Of a stretch of DNA of 64,000 bases, positions 58,001 to 64,000 are shown in pieces. This DNA is from Eucommia ulmoides (taxonomy: Eukaryota > Streptophyta > Magnoliopsida > Garryales > Eucommiaceae): positions 35,106,212-35,170,211 of the forward strand of contig CM028335.1 of the NCBI GenBank assembly GCA_016647705.1. Direction: 5' to 3'. Each line of letters starts with the position of its first letter. Positions within the stretch are counted from its first letter, which is position 1. Below the pieces are notes generated by a model. It saw nothing but the letters and a program-made list of their open reading frames with translations, did not search any database and was not told the DNA's origin. The position numbers and the translations under genes are program-made.

Positions 58001-58246
58001 GTCTGGATTAGGCAAGGCTAGCTTGTTGAACCAAGATATATCTTGGTGTGTTGCTTTGTTATTATTTTTATCATATTCATTTTGGGTGTGCACTTAGAAT
58101 ATAAACATTTATCCGTTGCGTAACAAAGATAATAATTGATTTAGGATAAACTAATTATTTGATTATTAAGTCTTAAAAGATTTAATTGTTTAAATTTTTA
58201 TAACTACCCAATTCACCCCTCTCTTGGGTAGCTCACTATGCCAACA
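53785..58246 (+). repeat. Copia B 5' LTR, interrupted by a Gypsy solo LTR
   Basis: It matches 61309-63633 on both sides of the nested insertion. An array of ATCGGTCAACCGAT-type words lies at about 54230-54560, a TATA box at 57087-57096, and the end reads CTCACTATGCCAACA. Confidence 0.93.
54746..56925. mobile_element. Solo LTR, 2180 bp, chromovirus-like Gypsy
   Basis: TGTAAGACCCTG ... AACCAGGTCATGACA, flanked by the exact duplication TTAAT (54741-54745 and 56926-56930). The copia B LTR is continuous across the site when compared with 61309-63633. Inside are GA and TA microsatellites (54958-54978, 55046-55072), a TG-rich tract (55195-55740) and CGCCTCGGCGG words (55910-56060). TGTAAGACCC starts and GGTC(A/G)TGACA ends are usual for Tekay/Del-type LTRs. 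No internal region is left. Confidence 0.85.
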
Positions 58247-58248
58247 AA

Positions 58249-58263
58249 TGTTATCAGAGCGGG
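58249..58263 (+). promoter_or_regulatory. Primer-binding site of copia B (initiator-Met tRNA)
   Basis: TGTTATCAGAGCGGG, two bases after the LTR, close to the TGGTATCAGAGC standard. Confidence 0.8.
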
Positions 58264-59990
58264 TTTTAGCTCAATTAGGCTTAACATCCTAGCTAAACCG
58301 GTCACGTGCACACATCATGGAAATTATTTTTTGTGTATCCTCTCTTAATGGTGATAGATTCACATATGATAGTGTTATTTACGATTCTTATAAAATTAGT
58401 GGTAGTGATGGAGATGTTGATAATGAAAATGTCCACATTGTATTGGAAAAATTACTTTCTTTCACACTTCTTTTGATTTAATAATTTGCTCTCTGAAATG
58501 AATTTTCTTGAAAGTGAAAATAGAGTTTTAAAAAATGATTTTGACATGATTTCCAGGCAAAGGTGAAATCATGAATTAAATATTGATCTACTTAAGAAAA
58601 AATCTGAAAAATCAAAATCTAACCTCAAGTGTATTTCAAGAGATTCTAAAAATATTTCTTCATTCTTTAACACAATCTATGGAAGTACATACATTTCATC
58701 GTCTCATCCTTCATCACAAGCCAATGATTATAATTTTGTTATTAATAATTCATGTTTTACTTCTTGCGAAATTGAGATGTTATTATTGCAATAGAGTTGG
58801 ACATTTTAAAATATCATATCTATTCAGGAACCCTAAATTTATATCTAACAAGAACGGATCCAATATGAAATGGATACCAAAAAGAGCTATGCAAATGTCT
58901 TGTGCAGAGTAATACAATATTGGGACTAAACCAGAAGGAACAAACAAAGAGGATATATCAAAGCAAAGGCAGAAAGTCACCAAGAATCCACAAGTGACAC
59001 ATACAAAGAGAAAATATGTACAAAAGTCAAGATGTGATATTACGAAGAAGCCACAAGCGACACGTGCAAACAGAAAAGATTTACCAAAATCAAGATGGGA
59101 TATCACCAAGAAACCATAAATGACACGTGCAAATGGAAATATCATTGAATCAAATGGAAACAATCAAACACTTAGAGGATACGGACATGCCAAGAGAAAT
59201 TGTGCATTCAAATCAATCATTGGTACAAATGAGTTAAAAAGTAAAGTCATCCCGAGAGATATAAGAGGTACTCCTAACCTTTCCCTGTTTAAATTCATTA
59301 AATTTGTTAAAGAAGAAGGTGTCCGACTTGCCAAATAGGTACGTTGGTTATGGTTTCTAAGACTTATACTAAATGGTTTGCTTATTTTTTGTCTTAGAAA
59401 CAGTGCATGGTGATTCTGAGAATCACATTTAATTAGAGTCTATTAACTTGTTTTTATGATAAGCTTATATTGAGGATTGTCCATGTATTTGATGATTGAA
59501 ACATGTCAAGTGATTTAAACTTAATCAAGTATTTTTGCTCTCACTAGTATTTGTTGCATATGCATATTAGTAAGACTATATATAATGTGTTGTCATTCAT
59601 GTCATAAATTTTTCACACAAATAAGTTGAATTGAGATGATTTTTTATGCATCTTAAAATGGTATCTTGATTTGTTATAATACATGATATCATGATCTATT
59701 TGATAAATATAGTTTTAAGCATGATCTTACCTGTAGGCATATAATGGTTGGTATCACCTTATGAAATCACGTTAATCTATTTTTGATACCATATATGCGA
59801 TCATATACATATCAAATTTTTTCGAACGATTATTATTCTGGAAGGAATCTAGAATGTTATGAGAAAACATCTTTAATATGCATGTTATTATTGAGATATG
59901 ATCCATGTCCTTATGCGTTAACGATTATATGATTCTGATTCAATCCAAAGGGATGTTGGCAAATGATATCCTAAAATATTGAGCTATTGG
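58264..59990 (+). pseudogene. Copia B gag remnant with zinc-knuckle region and spacer
   Basis: 58770-58830 encodes a nucleocapsid-like CYYCNRVGHF knuckle followed by a basic stretch. 58945-59140 has three imperfect units of about 60 bp (CACCAAGAA.CCA, GTGACAC, ACAAAGAGAAAA). 59350-59990 is AT-rich and not recognised. The gene is broken. Confidence 0.65.
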
Positions 59991-60960
59991 AAAATACATG
60001 TTGATGATATTATTTTCAGTTCTACTAATTAGGATTTTTGCCAAGAGTGTATCAAGCTAATGCAAGTGGAATTTGAGATGAGTGTGATGGGGGAGTTGAT
60101 CTTTTTTCTTGGATTACAAATCAAGCAAATCAAATAAATGACATTTAATAATCAATCCAAGTACACCAAAGAGTTGCTAAAAAAATATAACTTGGATGGC
60201 ACTAAAGAGTATAAAACTCTTATGATAACAGCTACAAAAATAGACAAAGACGGTATAGGTAAAATCGTAAATGAGAAAATGTATCGAGGTATGATTGGTA
60301 GTTTATTGTATCTTACTTCTAGTAGACCTGATATAATGTTTAGTGTATTCTTGTGTGCGAGTTTTCAGCCTTGTCCTAAAGAATCATATTTAACTACGGT
60401 TAAGTAGATCTTTCGTTATTTGAAAAGGACAAGTGACCTAGGATTATGGTATTCTAGGGGGAGTGACTTCTAATTAACTAGTTACTCTGACACTGATTTT
60501 GCCAGGTACAAAGTTGAGTGAAAAAGCACAAGCGAGTCATGTCACTTTTTAGGACATGCCTTAGTTTCTTGGTCTAGCAAGAAACAGAATTCTATAGCCT
60601 TATCTACTACCGAGGTTGAGTATATGAAAGCTGATAATTGTTGCGCTCAAATTCTATATATTAAGCAACAATTAAATAATTTTGGAGTATGTATGGAAGA
60701 AGTCCGGATTTATTGTGATAATAAAAGTGCTATATGTTTAAGTAAGAATCTGACACAGCACTCATGAACAAAGCACATAGAAATTACACATTATTTCATT
60801 CATGATCACATTCAAAAAATGGATGTTACCATTGAGTATATTGATACCTCTGAACAGCTTGCAGATATCTTTACCAAACCTTTAGCAGAAGATCAGTTCA
60901 TGAAAATTATTTGAGGTTTAGGTATGGTTAGACATAACGATGTTTGTCTAGAATGATATT
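59991..60960 (+). pseudogene. Copia B reverse transcriptase end and RNase H
   Basis: In order: VDDIIFSSTN-like sequence near 60000; ECIKLMQVEFEMSVMGELIF; MYRGMIGSLLYLTSSRPDIM at 60279-60340; LRRY-type linker; SCHFLGHALVSWSSKKQNSI; AQILYIKQQLNNFGVCMEEV; then EQLADIFTKPLAEDQF. This is the RNase H signature of SIRE-type copia elements. The gene is broken and inactive. Confidence 0.88.
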
Positions 60961-61308
60961 TTTGGGTCTTCGTCCCCACTTTTTGAGATAACAAAGAGGG
61001 AGAACTTGTTTGATGTTTAAATAATAAATTTGTTGACAAAGGGGTAGATCATGGTGATATTGTGCTTTAAACGAGTTAGTTGATGTTTAGAAATTTGTTC
61101 GCCTAAACATTGCACTAATTAAAGATAGATCCTATATTGAATTGCTTATATTGTGCCTTGTTGAATATTTACCGAATTGTTTGAATTTATCTTCATGATT
61201 ATGCTTAAATGAGTTAAATATCCATCCTTGGATTTAGGGGGAGCATGGTTACATTTTTATTTTGAAGAAAACATCAAAGTTAATTTTCCTCATAAAAAAA
61301 TGGGAGAT
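60961..61308. other. Copia B 3' untranslated region and polypurine tract
   Basis: Non-coding. It ends AAAAAAATGGGAGAT at the LTR start, the expected plus-strand primer. Confidence 0.7.
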
Positions 61309-63633
61309 TGTTGATCCCGAAGTTTTGTCGGACAATTAAATATTGATGTTTTTTTTTAACTAATGAGTTTGTTGAGTGTTTTAATAAAAACGTTTCATTT
61401 AAAGATTGTATCATGAATAAAATATCAAGGGTGCAAAGATGGACATCGAAGAAATGAAGAGTGTTGAAGATCCTGAAGAAATTAGGTGAAAATAACTCAA
61501 TACTCTTATATTCTTAATGTAAACCAAATTAGGATCACACACGATACTATTAATTCAATTATATTTTTTATGTGTTTGATTTGATGAATTTTAGAGTCCT
61601 AATTAGTGTTTAAATATGTGCTCCTATGTGAAATTTAAAGATAAAAATTAACCTGAGTGTAAATCATGTTTAAAGTTAAAATTTAGGGTCAAATTAGTTA
61701 ACCAATAAAAGCAATCGGTTAATTAAATTAAACGATGAGTTTTGGAGCAGAAATTGGTAAAGGAATTGACCAACTAGTATCAATCGATTAATTGATCCAA
61801 AAAGGATTGGTCAACTGATTGAAACAGTGAGGTTTCGGAACAAATTATGTAGATCCTACATCAATCAATCAACCGATAGGTCTCAGGGTGGAAAATGAGA
61901 AGTCTTTGAAAAAATCGATCAACCGATTAGAAGGCAATCGATCAACTAATTGCATTGTGTTTTGGTTGGAAAAACTCCTTGAATCAATCGGTTAACTGAC
62001 CAAGGGGAGATTAGTCCACCGACTAGCTATTTGGTTTTGGTCTGGTTTGCACGTTGAATCAATCAGTCAACTGACAGGCCAGGGTTTTGTTAATCGATTG
62101 TTTCAGTTGAGATTTCGAGGAATTTGGGATTTCAGTAAAAAACTAGCCATTATTTATGATTCCAAGGGAGATTTTCAGGGGATTTGAACCAACTGAAGAT
62201 ATGGTACATGTATTTTGATATCCCTATTGATTTGGTCTATATAATTAAAGATTCTCTCAATTTTAGCAACTAAATACTTCCTATCTTTGTGATTGATAAT
62301 TGAAAAATATTTTATCGATTTAATTGAGAGTTTTAAAAAGTTATTTTTAAGTAAACTACACCAGAATTGAATGAATATGTTATATGGGATCTATAGGTGC
62401 CTTTTAGAGGTATATCTTTTGAAAAGTAGCCGTTGGAAGGCTTGATCTCAATATATATATATAGACTTGTGAAAATTAAATAAAATACATCAATAACTAT
62501 TAGTTCGTAAGCTTTTCTAAGAGTTATTTTTCTACTAATATTATTCGAGAGAGATTTTGTGTCAAAGTTTTTAAAGTGTTGTTGAATTGGCATCACCGAT
62601 TTGAGCTATCTTGTGATCTTGTTTTCATTCTTCGGTATTTTCTGGATAAGATCTTTCCAAGTTATTGTTCTTAATTTAGATTTCATATTATTGTTGATTG
62701 CTTGGATTTATGAACATTAAAAAATCGTTTCCAAATTTAAGAGAATAAAACTATTTTTAAAACGATTTCGTGTGTTTATCCGATTACGTGCTTTATTTTG
62801 TGCTACCCACACTTGTTATTAATCACATATTAATTTACTTCACATTGATTCTATCATGTAGTAAATTTCAGAACATTAATAGAGAATAACTAGATTGAGG
62901 TGGTAGAAGCTCCTCGTGAGAAGAAACTCATAATTTTTTGTATTTGTGAGTTGGGGTCGATTAGACACGGTTGGGTCGGTGTCTAGTCAATGTAGCTAGA
63001 TTTCAATCTTTTCCAGTAAAAATATTAGTGTTTGATCTTTTCCTAAATATAAAAAGGTTAGGTTATTATTTTCCCTTAAAAAGAACTAGGTTGTGATTCT
63101 TCCTCAATTGAATTGAGTGAATTGTGAAGTTTTCATCCTTAGCTATGAAAAGGAAACTTGTGAGAGTTTTGAGGTTTGATATTTAGCCTGTAAAAAGATT
63201 AGGTTTAATCTTTAGCCTGTAAAAGGATTAGGTGGTGATTTTTCCTGTAATAGAATTAGGTTAGTCTTTGGCCTGAAAAAAAAATAAGGTTCTTTCTTAA
63301 CTTGTGAAAGAGGAAATTGTAAGGGTTTGGTTCCTACCTGGTAAAGGGATTAAGGGTTTAGTGGTTTCGAATCTCCGTAGAGCTCGAAGGGCTAGATTAG
63401 AAAAGGTTAGGTTGCTGAACCAGGATATATCTTGGTATGCTACTTTGTTATTATTTTTATCATATTATGTTTGGGTGTGTACTTAGAATATAAACATTTT
63501 TCCACTGCATAACGAGATAATAATTGATTTAGGATAAATTAATTATTTGATTATTAAGTGTTAAAAGATTTAATTGGTTAAATTTTTATAACTACCCATT
63601 TCACCTCCTCTTGGATAGTTCAATGGGCTAATA
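61309..63633 (+). repeat. Copia B 3' LTR
   Basis: Uninterrupted copy. ATCGATCAACCGAT-like words at 61735-62110, TATA run 62451-62464, and a primer-proximal end CTCTTGGATAGTTCAATGGGC. The GTAAT duplication follows. Confidence 0.93.
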
Positions 63634-63638
63634 GTAAT

Positions 63639-63742
63639 GATGTTTATTGAAATAGTCATACCACACATGGGCAGTGGCCTTTTGGTGTTAATACACATGA
63701 CTATAGTTCAATTTTTGTTTTAATATGTCATTAAAAGTCAAG
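63639..63742. other. Host flank of copia B
   Basis: AT-rich, no feature seen. It would be the 3' untranslated region if the frame at 63743-64000 is a gene. Confidence 0.4.
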
Positions 63743-64000
63743 TTAATAATACTCAAAATATCTAACTCTTTCGTCCTCATTTTTCCATTCTTCTTCATAT
63801 TTTTTATTCTCTAGAGTACTCAGCTTATCAATGTCGAATTTAATTTTTGGCAATCTTTCTTCACAATATGTCTTCCAATTTGTATCTTCCATGATCAAGT
63901 TGAGTGGTCCATAGGCATACCGAATGAATTGGAAGTCGATACTACTAACAATATTTTTAATGTTCCAAATTTTTATTTGGTCTTCTATTGAGAGAAGTTC
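63743..64000 (-). CDS. Possible C-terminal part of an unknown host protein, runs off the window
   Basis: The minus strand is open from the window edge for 85 codons to a TAA at 63745-63743. The product starts ELLSIEDQIKIWNIKN at the edge, continues with FIRYAYGPLNLIMED, NWKTYCEERLPKIKFDIDKL and ends DERVRYFEYY. The composition (several Trp, Tyr and Cys; charged helix-like end) looks like protein rather than AT-rich noise, and it is in no recognised transposon. I do not recognise the family. There is no start in the window; it may be a last exon or a domain of an unseen element. Confidence 0.4.
   Translation of the reverse strand, partial: ELLSIEDQIKIWNIKNIVSSIDFQFIRYAYGPLNLIMEDTNWKTYCEERLPKIKFDIDKLSTLENKKYEEEWKNEDERVRYFEYY

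Larger units (their letters stand above)
53785..63633 (+). mobile_element. SIRE-like Ty1-copia element (copia B), internally reduced
   Basis: LTRs 53785-58246 (2277 bp without the nested solo LTR) and 61309-63633 (2325 bp) start TGTTGATC and are flanked by the exact duplication GTAAT (53780-53784 and 63634-63638). A Met-tRNA primer site and a 3.1-kb interior with gag and RT/RNase H remnants lie between them. LTR difference is about 10% by eye. The interior is too short for a complete element; it is broken. Confidence 0.93.

Noticed and set aside
57885-58097. Similar short frames at 57885-58097 and 63304-63486
   Set aside because: Their similarity comes from their being the same part of the two LTRs of copia B, not from a gene family.

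Overview
This is nuclear DNA of a flowering plant, almost certainly a eudicot. The evidence is a three-exon class II HD-Zip gene, plant-type CACTA (En/Spm) transposons, Ty1-copia elements with initiator-Met-tRNA primer sites, and an Athila-like LTR element with an Asp-tRNA-like primer site. The sequence is AT-rich. I found no rRNA, tRNA, CRISPR or prokaryotic feature. I cannot name the species.

Left third (1-18.1 kb): a nest of transposons several levels deep. An old copia element (reverse-transcriptase remnant at 1-1760, probable 3' LTR at about 17734) appears to hold a non-coding CACTA element (about 2516-17315). That element holds copia A (2918-14284; LTRs of 405 and 422 bp, target duplication CATAT). 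Copia A holds an autonomous-type CACTA element on the minus strand (about 6737-13668), with a TNPA-like gene and a decayed TNP2 gene. Its first intron holds a 453-bp GC-rich element with CATTGTT/AACAATG ends (7562-8014).

Middle (18.1-25.98 kb): gene-bearing host DNA. The one convincing complete host gene is a small HD-Zip II transcription factor on the minus strand (20541-23191, 213 residues, three exons). It has an intact homeodomain, a four-heptad leucine zipper and a CPSC-type cysteine motif. Its flanks are AT-rich with degenerate local repeats.

Right part (25.98-63.64 kb): a chain of LTR elements and solo LTRs, most bounded here by LTR ends and 5-bp target duplications. Element D (25983-38695) has 2.4-kb LTRs and no recognisable coding capacity; its 5' LTR holds a solo copia LTR (26083-28200). 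Copia C follows (pol remnant 41430-44100, 3' LTR from 44407); its LTR holds the Athila-like, non-autonomous element F (45002-52416, target duplication TCGAC). Copia B comes next (53785-63633, target duplication GTAAT); its 5' LTR holds a chromovirus-like solo LTR (54746-56925, target duplication TTAAT). The last 258 bases carry an 85-codon minus-strand open frame, possibly the end of a host gene lying beyond the window.

The most interesting signals are non-coding: an array of about 16 hairpin-forming units of about 60 bp inside element D; arrays of short palindromes (CGCCTAGGCG and ATCGGTCAACCGAT types) in the U3 regions of unrelated LTR families; the GC-rich element inside CACTA; and the nesting order that the target duplications record.
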